DNA of 64,000 bases from Paraburkholderia sp. Ac-20340 (lineage in GTDB: Bacteria; Pseudomonadota; Gammaproteobacteria; Burkholderiales; Burkholderiaceae), in assembly GCF_017104965.1 (NCBI RefSeq), contig NZ_JAAGPR010000014.1, positions 122,317 through 186,316 on the forward strand, written 5' to 3'. Under the pieces are notes generated by a model. That model did no database searches. It saw nothing but the letters and a program-made list of their open reading frames with translations, and had not been told where the DNA came from. This document shows, in pieces, positions 53,140 through 62,763 of this stretch (positions within the stretch are counted from its first letter, which is position 1; every line of letters starts with the position of its first letter). A program made the position numbers and the translations under genes.

Positions 53140-53466
53140 TCAGACGCCCCACATGATGTCGTTGTCTTCTTTCTTCGCCGCGCGCAGCATGTCGAGGAAC
53201 GGGAACGCGCGCTGGGCAAGACCCGGCGGCAGTTCATGCGGCTCGCGGCCTTCTTCGCCTTCGTGGAAATGGCCTTCGTGCTCGGCGCGATCTTTTTTAT
53301 CCACGGCGATGGCCGATTCGAGCTTGCTGATGGCGGTGTCGAGTTCGTCGTGCATGATGACGCCGCGCTCGCCCAGCCGCTTGCCGATGATGCCGAGGAG
53401 ATATTGAGCGAGGCTGTCGAGCATCAGCACGTCCGGCGACGCGTGGCATTTGAAAGTAACCAGCAT
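53140..53466 (-). CDS. DUF1840 family protein
   Basis: 108 aa. MLVTFKCHASPDVLMLDSLAQYLLGIIGKRL and a C-terminal FLDMLRAAKKEDNDIMWG are typical. Acidic/His-rich middle (EHEGHFHEGEEG) could bind metal. Function unknown; conserved in Betaproteobacteria. ATG at 53466 with AGGGAAC upstream. Confidence 0.88.
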   Translation of the reverse strand: MLVTFKCHASPDVLMLDSLAQYLLGIIGKRLGERGVIMHDELDTAISKLESAIAVDKKDRAEHEGHFHEGEEGREPHELPPGLAQRAFPFLDMLRAAKKEDNDIMWGV

Positions 53467-53809
53467 GTCTGTTCCCTTTTGATTTTCTAAGATGAGCGCG
53501 TTCGAGCCGGACGCTCGCGCGGCCCGTGACCGCAGGCCTGCGCGCAACCGGCGAGCCCAATGCTGCAAGGAGCCGGGCGGCCGCGCTTGCCGGGCTTCTC
53601 ATTTCACATATTAGCACCTGCTAAAATCCGTCTGAACGGAATTACCCGCAGGGCGCGGCACGCCCGCCCGTCAGGCCGCAGCGCCATCGCTGGCGCACGC
53701 CTCGCGCGCTCGCAAAGCCCGCCCGCACCCGAATTCGACGGCAAGCGCCGCACCCGCGACCACGCGGCCGGCCCCGCACCCAACTACCCGCACAGGACCT
53801 GCAACAAGC
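53467..53809. other. Divergent DUF1840-argS intergenic region
   Basis: 343 bp, no supported gene. TTGCCG at 53587 and TATTAG or TAAAAT at 53609-53627 may form an argS promoter; the match is weak. Confidence 0.4.
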
Positions 53810-55594
53810 ATGCTGCCCGCACAGAAACACACCCTGGAGACTCTGCTCGCCGACGCCGTCGCCCAGGTGGCGAAGGCCACCGAAGGCGCCACCGAAGCCG
53901 CATTCGTCGTGCCCGCCATCGCGCTCGAGCGCCCGAAGGTCGCCGCGCACGGCGACGTCGCCTGCAACGTGGCGATGCAGCTCGCCAAGCCGCTGCGCGC
54001 CAACCCGCGCGCGCTGGCCCAGCAGATCGTCGATACCGTCAAGGCGCTGCCCGCCGCAGCCGGCCTGATCGCCGACGCCGAAGTCGCCGGTCCCGGCTTC
54101 ATCAACCTGCGCCTGAGCGCCGAAGCCAAGCGCTCGGTCCTGAACGCCGTGTTCGCCGAAGGCGCCGCGTTCGGCCAGTCGCAGCGCGACGCCGGCAAGC
54201 ACGTGCTGGTCGAGTTCGTGTCGGCCAACCCCACGGGTCCGCTGCACGTCGGTCACGGCCGCCAGGCCGCGCTCGGCGACGCCATCTCGAACGTGCTGGC
54301 TTCGCAGGGCTGGGGCGTGCACCGCGAGTTCTACTACAACGACGCGGGCGTGCAGATCGGCAACCTCGCCGTCTCCACGCAAGCGCGCGCCCGCGGCTTC
54401 AAGCCCGGCGACGCCGAGTGGCCCGAAGCCGCCTACAACGGTGAATACATCGCCGACATCGCACGCGATTACCTCGCGGGCGAAACCGTCGCGGCCAAGG
54501 ATGGCGACCCCGTCACGGGCGAGAAAGACCCCGAGAACCTCGAAGCGATCCGCCGCTTCGCCGTCGCGTATCTGCGCCACGAGCAGGATCTGGATCTGCA
54601 GGCCTTCGGCGTGAAGTTCGACCGCTACTACCTGGAATCGTCGCTGTACACGGAAGGACGCGTCGAGAAGACCGTCGAGGCGCTGGTCGCTTCGGGCCAG
54701 ACCTACGAGCAGGACGGCGCGCTGTGGCTCAAGACCACCGACTACGGCGACGACAAGGACCGCGTGATGCGCAAGTCCGACGGCACCTACACGTACTTCC
54801 TGCCGGACGTCGCCTACCACGTCACCAAGTGGGAACGCGGCTTCACCAAGGTCATCAACATCCAGGGCTCGGATCACCACGGCACCATCGCGCGCGTGCG
54901 CGCGGGCCTGCAGGCCATGGGCGTGGGCATTCCGAAGGGCTACCCCGACTACGTGCTGCACAAGATGGTCACCGTCATGCGCGACGGCCAGGAAGTGAAG
55001 ATCTCCAAGCGCGCGGGCAGCTACGTGACGGTGCGCGACCTGATCGAATGGTCGGGCGGCGCGAATCCGGGCAGCGAAGTCGCGCCCGATCTGCTCGACG
55101 AAGCGACCATCCGCCGCGGCCGCGACGCTGTGCGCTTCTTCCTCATCTCGCGCAAGGCCGACACCGAATTCGTGTTCGACATCGACCTCGCGCTGAAGGA
55201 AAACGACGAAAACCCGGTGTACTACGTGCAGTACGCGCACGCCCGTATTTCGTCGATTCTCGGCGACTGGCAAGGCAAGCACGGCGGCAACCTCGCCGCA
55301 CTGCCGACGGTCGATCTCTCGCCGCTGTCGAGCGAGCGCGCCCTCGCGCTCATCGCGAAACTCGCCGAATTCCCCGACATGCTCACGCATGCCGCCGCGG
55401 AACTCGCACCGCACGCGGTGGCCTTCTACCTGCGCGAACTCGCGGCTGAATTCCACTCGTTCTACAATGCCGAACGCGTTCTCGTGGACGATGCCGCCGT
55501 GCGCGATGCTCGCGTCGCGCTGCTCGCGGCCACGCGCCAGGTGCTGGCGAACGGCCTCGCCGTGATCGGCGTCTCGGCGCCCGAGCGCATGTAA
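53810..55594 (+). CDS. argS: Arginyl-tRNA synthetase
   Basis: Class I synthetase, 594 aa. Arg-tRNA N-terminal domain (AHGDVACNVAMQLAK), SANPTGPLHVGHGR with the HIGH motif, KISKRAG as KMSKS variant, and a C-terminal anticodon-binding DALR domain. Followed by SPOR and dsbA genes in the order usual for the group. Confidence 0.98.
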   Translation: MLPAQKHTLETLLADAVAQVAKATEGATEAAFVVPAIALERPKVAAHGDVACNVAMQLAKPLRANPRALAQQIVDTVKALPAAAGLIADAEVAGPGFINLRLSAEAKRSVLNAVFAEGAAFGQSQRDAGKHVLVEFVSANPTGPLHVGHGRQAALGDAISNVLASQGWGVHREFYYNDAGVQIGNLAVSTQARARGFKPGDAEWPEAAYNGEYIADIARDYLAGETVAAKDGDPVTGEKDPENLEAIRRFAVAYLRHEQDLDLQAFGVKFDRYYLESSLYTEGRVEKTVEALVASGQTYEQDGALWLKTTDYGDDKDRVMRKSDGTYTYFLPDVAYHVTKWERGFTKVINIQGSDHHGTIARVRAGLQAMGVGIPKGYPDYVLHKMVTVMRDGQEVKISKRAGSYVTVRDLIEWSGGANPGSEVAPDLLDEATIRRGRDAVRFFLISRKADTEFVFDIDLALKENDENPVYYVQYAHARISSILGDWQGKHGGNLAALPTVDLSPLSSERALALIAKLAEFPDMLTHAAAELAPHAVAFYLRELAAEFHSFYNAERVLVDDAAVRDARVALLAATRQVLANGLAVIGVSAPERM

Positions 55595-55734
55595 CTGGGC
55601 CAGCGGCTACGTCAGCCGGCCCGCGCGGCAGCCGTCGCGCGGGCGCTCCGTCCAACACGCATGACGACATGTTTGGGGCGTGCCCGCCTGGGCGCGCCAT
55701 TCCGGAATACTCTTGTTTGCAGGTGATTCAGACG

Positions 55735-56622
55735 ATGGCACAACCGATTGCAAAAGCGCGCCGCACGATAAAACCGCAGTCGAAACAGTCCGGGGGTACG
55801 TTTCTCGGCGTCGTGCTGGGCCTGATTGTCGGCCTTGCGATCGCCGTGGTGGTGGCGCTCTACATCACGCGCTCGCCCACGCCGTTCGTCTCGAAGGTCG
55901 CGCCGCCGGCCGCTTCCGACGCCAGCCAGAGCGAGCAGTTCGATCCGAATCGCCCGCTGCAGGGCAAGTCGCCGGGCCAGCCGGTCACGCCGCAAGCCGC
56001 ACAGAGCACGCCGCCCAACACGGCGCCGGGCCAGACCACGAACCAGTCGCAGTCGTCGGGCATGCTCGACGAACCGCAGATCGTCGAAGTGCCGCCTTCG
56101 GGCAATGCTGGCAACACCGCGCCGGGCAATACCGATAACGGCAACGCAGCCGCGAACAACGGCGTTGCGGTCGCACCGAAGCCCGCGACCGGCGACACCG
56201 GCACGACCATCGCGAAAAAGCCGCAGCCGCCGCAGCAGCAGCAACCGTCGAGCCAGGCGAATCAGGCACTCCAGCAGTTCGCCAACAATCAGCCGATCAA
56301 GACGCCGAACGCCGCCAACAACGCCGCGCCGGCCGCCAAGCCCGCGCAGCCGGGTTCGGCCGCACCGACGGCGGGCGACGCCAACACCGGCTACTTCCTG
56401 CAGGTGGGCGCGTACAAGACCTCGGGCGATGCCGAACAACAGCGCGCGCGCCTCGCGTTCCAGGGCTTCGAATCGAAGGTCACGCAGCGCGATGCAGGCG
56501 GCGTCACGTACTTCCGCGTGCGTATCGGGCCGTTCTCGAAATTCGACGACATGAACTCGACCCGTCAGCGTCTGTCAGATGCCGGGATCGATACCGCCGT
56601 CATCCGCTTCACGAAGCAGTAA
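55735..56622 (+). CDS. SPOR-domain membrane protein (FtsN-like)
   Basis: 295 aa. Cytoplasmic basic N-terminus, one transmembrane helix (FLGVVLGLIVGLAIAVVVALYI), a 170-residue Pro/Gln/Asn/Ala-rich periplasmic linker, and a C-terminal SPOR domain (GYFLQVGAYKTSGDAEQQRARLA). It binds denuded peptidoglycan at the septum. 140 bp after argS. Confidence 0.92.
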   Translation: MAQPIAKARRTIKPQSKQSGGTFLGVVLGLIVGLAIAVVVALYITRSPTPFVSKVAPPAASDASQSEQFDPNRPLQGKSPGQPVTPQAAQSTPPNTAPGQTTNQSQSSGMLDEPQIVEVPPSGNAGNTAPGNTDNGNAAANNGVAVAPKPATGDTGTTIAKKPQPPQQQQPSSQANQALQQFANNQPIKTPNAANNAAPAAKPAQPGSAAPTAGDANTGYFLQVGAYKTSGDAEQQRARLAFQGFESKVTQRDAGGVTYFRVRIGPFSKFDDMNSTRQRLSDAGIDTAVIRFTKQ

Positions 56623-56742
56623 TCGCGAAGACTGGACGCCGCGCGCGTTCGACACAAATCTCAACATTCGCACGCCGCGCGCCTCGCGCCGGCGTGCAGC
56701 CTGGCCGGACGCCGCCGGCCCTGTTCACTGGAACAACACGCT

Positions 56743-57396
56743 ATGAAACGCATTCTCGGAACGCTTCTGATCTCGCTCTCGATGCTCGCCGGTGCGGCGC
56801 ACGCATCGTCGGCCGCTCCCGTGGCCGGCAAGGAATACACGGTCCTCAAGCAGGCCCAGCCGCTCGACGTGCCCGCTGGCAAGATCGAAGTGATCGAATT
56901 CTTCTGGTACGGCTGCCCGCACTGCAACGCATTCGACCCGTTCCTCGAAAGCTGGATCGCCAAGCAAGGCCCGGATGTCGTGTTCAAGCGCGTGCCGGTC
57001 GCGTTCCGTGACGATTTCGTCCCGCATTCGAAGATGTACTACGCGCTCGACGCGCTGGGCCTCGCACAGAAGCTCACGCCGGCCGTGTTCCACGAAATCC
57101 ACGTGAACAAGAACTACCTGCTCACGCCGGAAGACCAGGCCAAGTTCCTCGCGACGCAAGGCGTCGACGCGAAGAAGTACATGGACGCGTACAACTCGTT
57201 CTCGACGCAAAGCGCGCTGCAACGCGACAAGGGCATGCTCGACGCGTACAAGATCGACGGCGTGCCGACCATCGCGATCCAGGGCAAGTATGAAACCGGC
57301 CCGGCGCTGATGCAGGTTTCCGAAGACAAGGCCGAACCCGCCACGCTGCAGGTGATGGACTTCATCGTTTCGCAGATCCGCGCGAAGAAGATGTGA
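56743..57396 (+). CDS. dsbA: Thiol:disulfide interchange protein DsbA
   Basis: 217 aa periplasmic oxidase. Signal peptide ending AHA, active site CPHC (Cys58-Cys61) in FFWYGCPHCNAF, and cis-Pro in DGVPTI. Introduces disulfides in exported proteins. Partner DsbB is not in the window. The stop overlaps a GTG that could start the next gene. Confidence 0.96.
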   Translation: MKRILGTLLISLSMLAGAAHASSAAPVAGKEYTVLKQAQPLDVPAGKIEVIEFFWYGCPHCNAFDPFLESWIAKQGPDVVFKRVPVAFRDDFVPHSKMYYALDALGLAQKLTPAVFHEIHVNKNYLLTPEDQAKFLATQGVDAKKYMDAYNSFSTQSALQRDKGMLDAYKIDGVPTIAIQGKYETGPALMQVSEDKAEPATLQVMDFIVSQIRAKKM

Positions 57397-57410
57397 GCGC
57401 GCGCGCCGGT

Positions 57411-58184
57411 ATGACTCAAGCCCTGAAGGTTTTCATCACCGGCGCGTCGAGCGGCATCGGCGCCGCCCTCGCCGCCGAGTACGTGCGGCGCGGCGCCATC
57501 CTCGGACTGGTCGCACGCCGCACGGAAGCGCTCGAAGCGTTTCGCGCGGCCCATCCGCAACATCCCATCTCGCTCTATAGCGCCGACGTGCGCGACGCCG
57601 AGGCGCTCGCCGCCGCGGCGCTCGCCTTCGTGGCGGAGCACGGCATGCCCGACGTGGTGATCGCCAATGCCGGCGTGAGCCGCGGCGCGCTCACCGGTCA
57701 CGGCGAGCTGTCCACGTTCCGCGACGTGATGGACACCAACTACTTCGGCATGGTCGCCACCTTCGAGCCGTTCGCGCAGGCGATGGCCGAAGCGAAGCGC
57801 GGCACGCTGGTCGGCATCGCGAGCGTGGCGGGCGTGCGCGGACTGCCGGGCTCGGGCGCGTACAGCGCGTCGAAGGCGGCGGCGTTCGCCTATCTCGAAG
57901 CGCTGCGCGTGGAAATGCGGCCGTTCAAGGTGCCGGTCGTGACGATCGCGCCCGGCTACATCCGCACGCCGATGACCGCGAAGAACCCGTACCGCATGCC
58001 CTTCCTGATGGACGCCGACCGCTTCGCGGCCCGCGCCGCCGACGCCATCGCGCGCGGCACCACTTTCGCGGTGTTTCCGTGGCCGATGCGGGTGGTCGCG
58101 AGCCTGCTCGGCGCCCTGCCGCGCTGGCTCTACGACCGCGCTTTCGAACGCGCGCCGCGCAAGCCGCGCACGGTCGAGCAGTAA
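57411..58184 (+). CDS. Short-chain dehydrogenase/reductase
   Basis: 257 aa. TGASSGIG cofactor loop, NAGVSRG, and the catalytic YSASK. FLMDADRFAARAADAIARG and a hydrophobic/basic C-terminus follow the SDR core. ATG 57411 is adopted; a GTG at 57393 overlapping the dsbA stop (GTGA) would add six residues and imply coupling. Substrate unknown. Confidence 0.88.
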   Translation: MTQALKVFITGASSGIGAALAAEYVRRGAILGLVARRTEALEAFRAAHPQHPISLYSADVRDAEALAAAALAFVAEHGMPDVVIANAGVSRGALTGHGELSTFRDVMDTNYFGMVATFEPFAQAMAEAKRGTLVGIASVAGVRGLPGSGAYSASKAAAFAYLEALRVEMRPFKVPVVTIAPGYIRTPMTAKNPYRMPFLMDADRFAARAADAIARGTTFAVFPWPMRVVASLLGALPRWLYDRAFERAPRKPRTVEQ

Positions 58185-58436
58185 AGTCGTTTTCGCGCAG
58201 CGCGGCGCTTCTCATGCGCCGCGCATCGCTTTCAGGCCGCACGCTCCGCCTGAATCGCCCCGCCCCGATCGCACCCTATATGGGTATGCCGATTAAATTG
58301 TTGTCTGGGCAATTTCCCTTCGATAAGCTTTCCCCGATCGGGCCCCGTGCGCGGCACGCCGAAGCCGCCTGCGCGCAACCCGGCCCTTCGCAGTCACCTC
58401 TCGCCAAACCCGGCTAAACGGACCAACGGAGATCCC

Positions 58437-60044
58437 ATGCGCTTCACCTCGCCCGCTCCCGTGCTCGCCGCTGCGCTTTGCGCGGCCCTCGCCTGCGCGG
58501 CCACGCCCGCGCTCGCGAAACCGCTCACGGTCTGCACGGAATCGAGCCCGGACGGCTTCGACGTCGTGCAGTTCAACTCGCTCGTGACGACCAACGCCTC
58601 CGCCGACGTGATCTTCAACTCGCTGGTGTCCTACGACGAAGCGCAGAAAAAAGTCGTGCCCGCCCTCGCGCAATCGTGGGACGTGAGCAGCGACGGCCTC
58701 ACCTACACCTTCCATCTGCGCCCGAACGTGCAGTTCCAGACCACCGAATGGTTCAAGCCCACGCGCACGCTCAACGCCGACGACGTGGTCTTCACCTTCG
58801 AGCGCATGCTCGACGACAACAACCCGTGGCACAAGGTAGCGGGCGCGAGCGGCTTCCCGCACGCGCAGTCGATGGGCCTCGCGAAGCTCGTGAAGTCGGT
58901 CACGAAGGTCGATGCGAACACGATCAAGTTCGAACTCAACGAGCCGAACGCCACCTTCCTGCCGATCCTATCGATGGGCTTCGCGTCGATCTATTCGGCC
59001 GAGTACGCAGATCAACTGCTCAAGGCGGGCAAACAGGTCGATCTGAACGCCAAACCCGTGGGCACCGGCCCGTTCGCGCTCAAGAGCTACACCAGGGACG
59101 CGGTGATCCGCTATGACGCGAACCCGAGCTACTGGGGGCCGAAGCCCAAGGTCGATCGCCTGATCTACGCGATCACGCCCGACGCCGCCGTGCGCGCGCA
59201 GAAGGTCAAGGCCGGCGAATGCCAGATTGCGCTCTCGCCCAAGCCGCAGGACGTCGCCGATGCGAAGACCGACAAGGCGCTCAAGGTCGTGCAGACGCCC
59301 GCTTTCATGACCGCTTTCGTCGCGCTCAACACGCAGAAGAAGCCGCTCGACAACCCGAAGGTGCGCCAGGCGCTGAACCTCGCGTTCGACCGCACGACGT
59401 ATCTGAAGACGGTGTTCGACAACACCGCCACGCCCGCGACCAACCCGTGGCCGCCCACCACCTGGGGCTATGACAAGTCGATCCAGGCATATCCGCATGA
59501 CATCGCCAAAGCGAAGCAACTGCTCGCCGAAGCCGGCGTGCCCAACGGCTTCTCGACGACGATCTGGGTGCGCCCGAATGGCAGCGTGCTCAATCCGAAC
59601 CCGCGCGCGGGCGCCGAACTGCTGCAGGCCGATTTCGCGAAGATCGGCGTGAAGGCGGAGATCAAGGTGATCGAATGGGGCGAGCTGATCAAGGAAGCCA
59701 AGCAGGGCCAGCACGACACGCTCTTCATGGGCTGGGCGGGCGATAACGGCGATCCGGACAACTATCTCTCGCCGCTCTTTAGCTGCAATGCCGTGCAATC
59801 GGGCATCAACTTCGCGCGCTTCTGCGATCCGCAACTCGACAAGCTGATTACCGAAGGCAAAGCGAGCGCCGATCAGGCGAAACGCACGAAGCTCTACGAC
59901 GCCGCGCAGAAGATCATTCACGATCAGGCGCTGTGGATTCCGCTCGGCTATCCGACCGCTTCGGCCATCACGCGCACCAACGTGAGCGGCTATCAGGTCA
60001 GTCCGTTCGGCCGCCAGAACTTTGGCGCGGTGAGCGTGCAGTAA
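58437..60044 (+). CDS. Peptide/oligopeptide ABC substrate-binding protein (DppA-like, orphan)
   Basis: 535 aa. Signal peptide ending ALA, then KPLTVCTESSPDGFDV. Family-5 solute-binding features: DVVFTFERMLD, GTGPFALKSY, NPKVRQALNLAFDR. GGAG five bases before ATG 58437. Closest in feel to DppA for dipeptides. No permease or ATPase genes adjoin; downstream genes are on the other strand. Confidence 0.93.
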   Translation: MRFTSPAPVLAAALCAALACAATPALAKPLTVCTESSPDGFDVVQFNSLVTTNASADVIFNSLVSYDEAQKKVVPALAQSWDVSSDGLTYTFHLRPNVQFQTTEWFKPTRTLNADDVVFTFERMLDDNNPWHKVAGASGFPHAQSMGLAKLVKSVTKVDANTIKFELNEPNATFLPILSMGFASIYSAEYADQLLKAGKQVDLNAKPVGTGPFALKSYTRDAVIRYDANPSYWGPKPKVDRLIYAITPDAAVRAQKVKAGECQIALSPKPQDVADAKTDKALKVVQTPAFMTAFVALNTQKKPLDNPKVRQALNLAFDRTTYLKTVFDNTATPATNPWPPTTWGYDKSIQAYPHDIAKAKQLLAEAGVPNGFSTTIWVRPNGSVLNPNPRAGAELLQADFAKIGVKAEIKVIEWGELIKEAKQGQHDTLFMGWAGDNGDPDNYLSPLFSCNAVQSGINFARFCDPQLDKLITEGKASADQAKRTKLYDAAQKIIHDQALWIPLGYPTASAITRTNVSGYQVSPFGRQNFGAVSVQ

Positions 60045-60066
60045 GAGCGCGTTGCGTTCGTTAGCG

Positions 60067-60095
60067 AAAAAGCCGGGACATGTCCCGGCTTTTTT
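60067..60095. terminator. Bidirectional terminator after the DppA-like gene
   Basis: The perfect palindrome AGCCGGGACATGTCCCGGCT (60071-60090) is flanked by A4 and T5. It also ends the convergent sugar-transferase gene. Confidence 0.9.
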
Positions 60096-60122
60096 ATTGC
60101 TGCGCAGATGGGTGTGCGCGGC

Positions 60123-61262
60123 TCAACGCAGGACCGGCACGCCCTTCACGGCGCTGCGGATCGCATCGGCGGCCTGACGCCACCATGGCGTGCCCACGCG
60201 CCGGCGCGCGTCCCAGGCGTGATCGTGCAGCGCCACGGCGCGCCAGTGATCCGCGTGCGACTGGAAACGCGCCACGCCGAAACTATCGGGCGCTTCGAAC
60301 AGATCGAAATACGCACGCCGATAATGCTCGACGAGCGTGGCTTCGTCGTAATACGTCTCCATCCAGCGGCGCGACGCCTGGCCGATCTCGTCGCGCAGCC
60401 GTTTGTCGCCCAGCAGCGAGCGCAGGACGGGCTCCGCGTCCTCCAGCCTCACATCGAGCCACGGCAACTCCACCGCGCCCGTGAGCGCGCGCAATTGGGC
60501 CTGCACGCGCGCATCCAGATGGCCGACCACCGGCTTGCCCTGTGCCAGCGATTCGAGCCCGCTGAGGTGATAGTTCCCGGTCACGCATTCGTCGACAGCC
60601 AGCGCCGCGTGCTGCTTCAGGCGCAAACATTCGTCATGCGGCGTGTTCACGATCGCGCGCAAGCGGCACAGCCCCTTGCGTTCGAGACGGCGCAGCAGCG
60701 CCAGCGTCTGCGGCGCGCCCTTGGTCTCCCAGCGTTTTTTCCAGGCGCTCGCGCCGCCGCTCGGCGCATAGACGACGATGGGCGGACCGTCATCGGCTTC
60801 CGGCGCGGGGCGGTAGCGTTCGTCGTGCAGCGGCACGAGATTGGGCACCACGCGCGCGAACGGATAGTAGCGCTCGGGCCCTTGCGCGATCACGAGTTGC
60901 GGCACCGGGTCGGTGACGATGCGCGTGAGCAGTTCGCGATCGTGCTTCGCCCACAGCGCGGGCGCCGAGTGGTATTGGCGGATCAGCTTGCGCGTGCCGA
61001 AACGGCGCGGCAGATCGGCGCCGAACGTCTCTTCGAAGGCGAAATGCTGATGCAGATGGATGACGTCGGCGGCGTCGATGGCCGCGAGCGCTTCGTCGCG
61101 CTGCGTGCGCCAGTCGATATCGACGGCAAAGGTGCGCGTGCCGTAAGCCTGCGTGTTGAAAACGACGTGGCGCGCTTCGATGTCCGTGTGCCGGTTGAGC
61201 GCCGCGACGATGTTGCCGGGACTGCCCGCCACCGGCGTATTCGAAAGATGAACGACCCGCAT
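60123..61262 (-). CDS. Glycosyltransferase (GT4-like, GT-B fold)
   Basis: 379 aa. MRVVHLSNTPVAGSPGNIVAAL is a GT-B N-terminal Rossmann start, and NYHLSGLESLAQGKPVVGHLD is the nucleotide-sugar motif with its Glu residues. Probable LPS or capsule sugar transfer, acceptor unknown. The frame is open back to 62129, but the conserved start is at 61262. The upstream gene ends 5 bp before it, so the two form a unit. Confidence 0.82.
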   Translation of the reverse strand: MRVVHLSNTPVAGSPGNIVAALNRHTDIEARHVVFNTQAYGTRTFAVDIDWRTQRDEALAAIDAADVIHLHQHFAFEETFGADLPRRFGTRKLIRQYHSAPALWAKHDRELLTRIVTDPVPQLVIAQGPERYYPFARVVPNLVPLHDERYRPAPEADDGPPIVVYAPSGGASAWKKRWETKGAPQTLALLRRLERKGLCRLRAIVNTPHDECLRLKQHAALAVDECVTGNYHLSGLESLAQGKPVVGHLDARVQAQLRALTGAVELPWLDVRLEDAEPVLRSLLGDKRLRDEIGQASRRWMETYYDEATLVEHYRRAYFDLFEAPDSFGVARFQSHADHWRAVALHDHAWDARRRVGTPWWRQAADAIRSAVKGVPVLR

Positions 61263-61267
61263 GGCGT

Positions 61268-62374
61268 TCAGGCGAAAGCCAGCACGGCGTCGCGCAGATC
61301 CGCGCCTGCCCGCGCGCGGCCCGTTTCCCTCGCGCGCTTCGCGGCAGCCTGCACGAGCGTCTGCCAGCGCAGCTTGGGGAAAATATCGTCGCCCAGCGCG
61401 CTGTCCAGCGAGAGGTTGCGCACATCGACGCCGCGCCGTGCGAGCAGCGCGGCCGCATGACGGAACGACGGTTCGATGAAATCCGCGAAGTTGTCGTCGA
61501 GATAACTGGGCTGCATGTCGGTGGCCGATTCGTAGAAACGCGGCGTGCGTTTCGCGGCGCTCAGATCGACGCCATGCAGATAAAGCCGCTTGAAACCCAG
61601 CGCGGCCAGCACTTGCAGGCCTGCGTACGCCACCGTGCGGCCGTCGAATACGCCGCGACGCACATCGAGACTGAAACCGAGCGGCTGCGGCGTATCGAAA
61701 AGCGCGAGCGAGCGCGGGTCGTAAAGCGCGCGCAATTCGCGCGGCGAGGGCGCGCGACGGCCGGCGGGAAACAGCATGTCGTCGAGCAAAAATACGCGAC
61801 AACGGATGCGCTCGATCCCGAAACGCTCGGCGATATGCCAGAGCACGATCGGCGTGGCGAACAAGGTGAGCGGCTCGTTGATCACGCGCTCGACCAGATC
61901 GGGCCGGTTGCGCACGAAACCCGTATCGACAATGCAGTAATAGTCGAAACGCACGCCTTGCTGCGCTGCCAGCGCAATCGCGCCATTTACGCCGAGCACG
62001 CGTGCCATTGGCAGTGCCCGGTAATCGATGGCATTCACCGACGGACCCGTGGCGATCAAATGACATTCGCGGGTTTCGGGCGCGGCTTCGCTTGTGTCTG
62101 CGAGCAGATTGGGCAGATCGTTCACGCACGCGATCTTGCGCCCGCGAATGCGCATGCCCGTGAGACGCCCTGCTGCGTCGCGATCGAGCGCCACGCCATG
62201 CGCGAGACGTTCGTTATGTCGCCACGCGCGCGTATGCGTATAGCGATAAAGCAGCTTGAAAAACGTGTTGCCGACACGTTTTATTGGCGATTTAGTTGCA
62301 CACGCAACTTGCCTGCCACTCTGCTCGCGCACATCTGCATGCGCCGAATGCGTAGCGTTGCCTTCGGTAACCAT
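61268..62374 (-). CDS. LPS-type surface glycan protein, possible CST/GT42-like sugar transferase
   Basis: About 368 aa. HLIATGPSVNAIDYRALP and GVNGAIALAAQQGVRFDYYCIVD resemble the N-terminal GPS-x-x-x-IDY signature of CST/GT42-type enzymes and DUF115-like proteins of glycan synthesis. YAGLQVLAALGFKRLYLHGVDLS is the second domain, where a catalytic His region is expected. AAGGCAGAG precedes ATG 62374; an upstream TTG at 62389 is unlikely. First gene of a two-gene unit with a glycosyltransferase. Confidence 0.65.
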   Translation of the reverse strand: MVTEGNATHSAHADVREQSGRQVACATKSPIKRVGNTFFKLLYRYTHTRAWRHNERLAHGVALDRDAAGRLTGMRIRGRKIACVNDLPNLLADTSEAAPETRECHLIATGPSVNAIDYRALPMARVLGVNGAIALAAQQGVRFDYYCIVDTGFVRNRPDLVERVINEPLTLFATPIVLWHIAERFGIERIRCRVFLLDDMLFPAGRRAPSPRELRALYDPRSLALFDTPQPLGFSLDVRRGVFDGRTVAYAGLQVLAALGFKRLYLHGVDLSAAKRTPRFYESATDMQPSYLDDNFADFIEPSFRHAAALLARRGVDVRNLSLDSALGDDIFPKLRWQTLVQAAAKRARETGRARAGADLRDAVLAFA

Positions 62375-62763
62375 TGCTCTGCCTTGCAACGAAGCGAAGC
62401 CGGCGGCTTCGCATCACATTAAAGCGCGAGTCTAGGGTGTTTGATCGTTACAAAGGTTACATGCGAGCCGCTTGTTATTACTGATATTTACGGGTTATTG
62501 CGTTTTCTGTATGAAAGCCACTCGTAACGCACTGCCGCAATGCGCAAAAAATTGCTTCAACGCACGCGCCCGCGGGGATTTCGCGGAATCCCCGCAAAGC
62601 CGCGCCCAGCCTTGAATACATAGGGACGCATGACACTTCCAAATGTCTTCGATCCCTTACTGATCTGCTTCATGTCGAGATCATTGTTGCAGATTCGTAA
62701 TTTACAGCCCGCCGCGGCACGCTAGATTGGAGTCGTCCATTCATCGAACGCCAGGAGGCTCGA
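62375..62763. other. Divergent intergenic region upstream of two surface-related genes
   Basis: 389 bp without a gene. The hairpin GCGGGGATT/AATCCCCGC lies at 62572-62595. An A/T-rich stretch lies at 62440-62520 (promoter side of the LPS gene). Confidence 0.5.
62701..62728 (+). promoter_or_regulatory. Candidate promoter of the small PXPV-like gene
   Basis: TTTACA (62701-62706), 16 bp, TAGATT (62723-62728): a fair sigma-70-like pair 35 bp upstream of the ATG. Confidence 0.45.

Noticed and set aside
60123..62129. Extension of the glycosyltransferase frame to 668 residues
   Set aside because: The extra N-terminal part overlaps the clear CST-like gene in another frame and has shadow-like Arg/Ala composition. 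The conserved GT start is at 61262.
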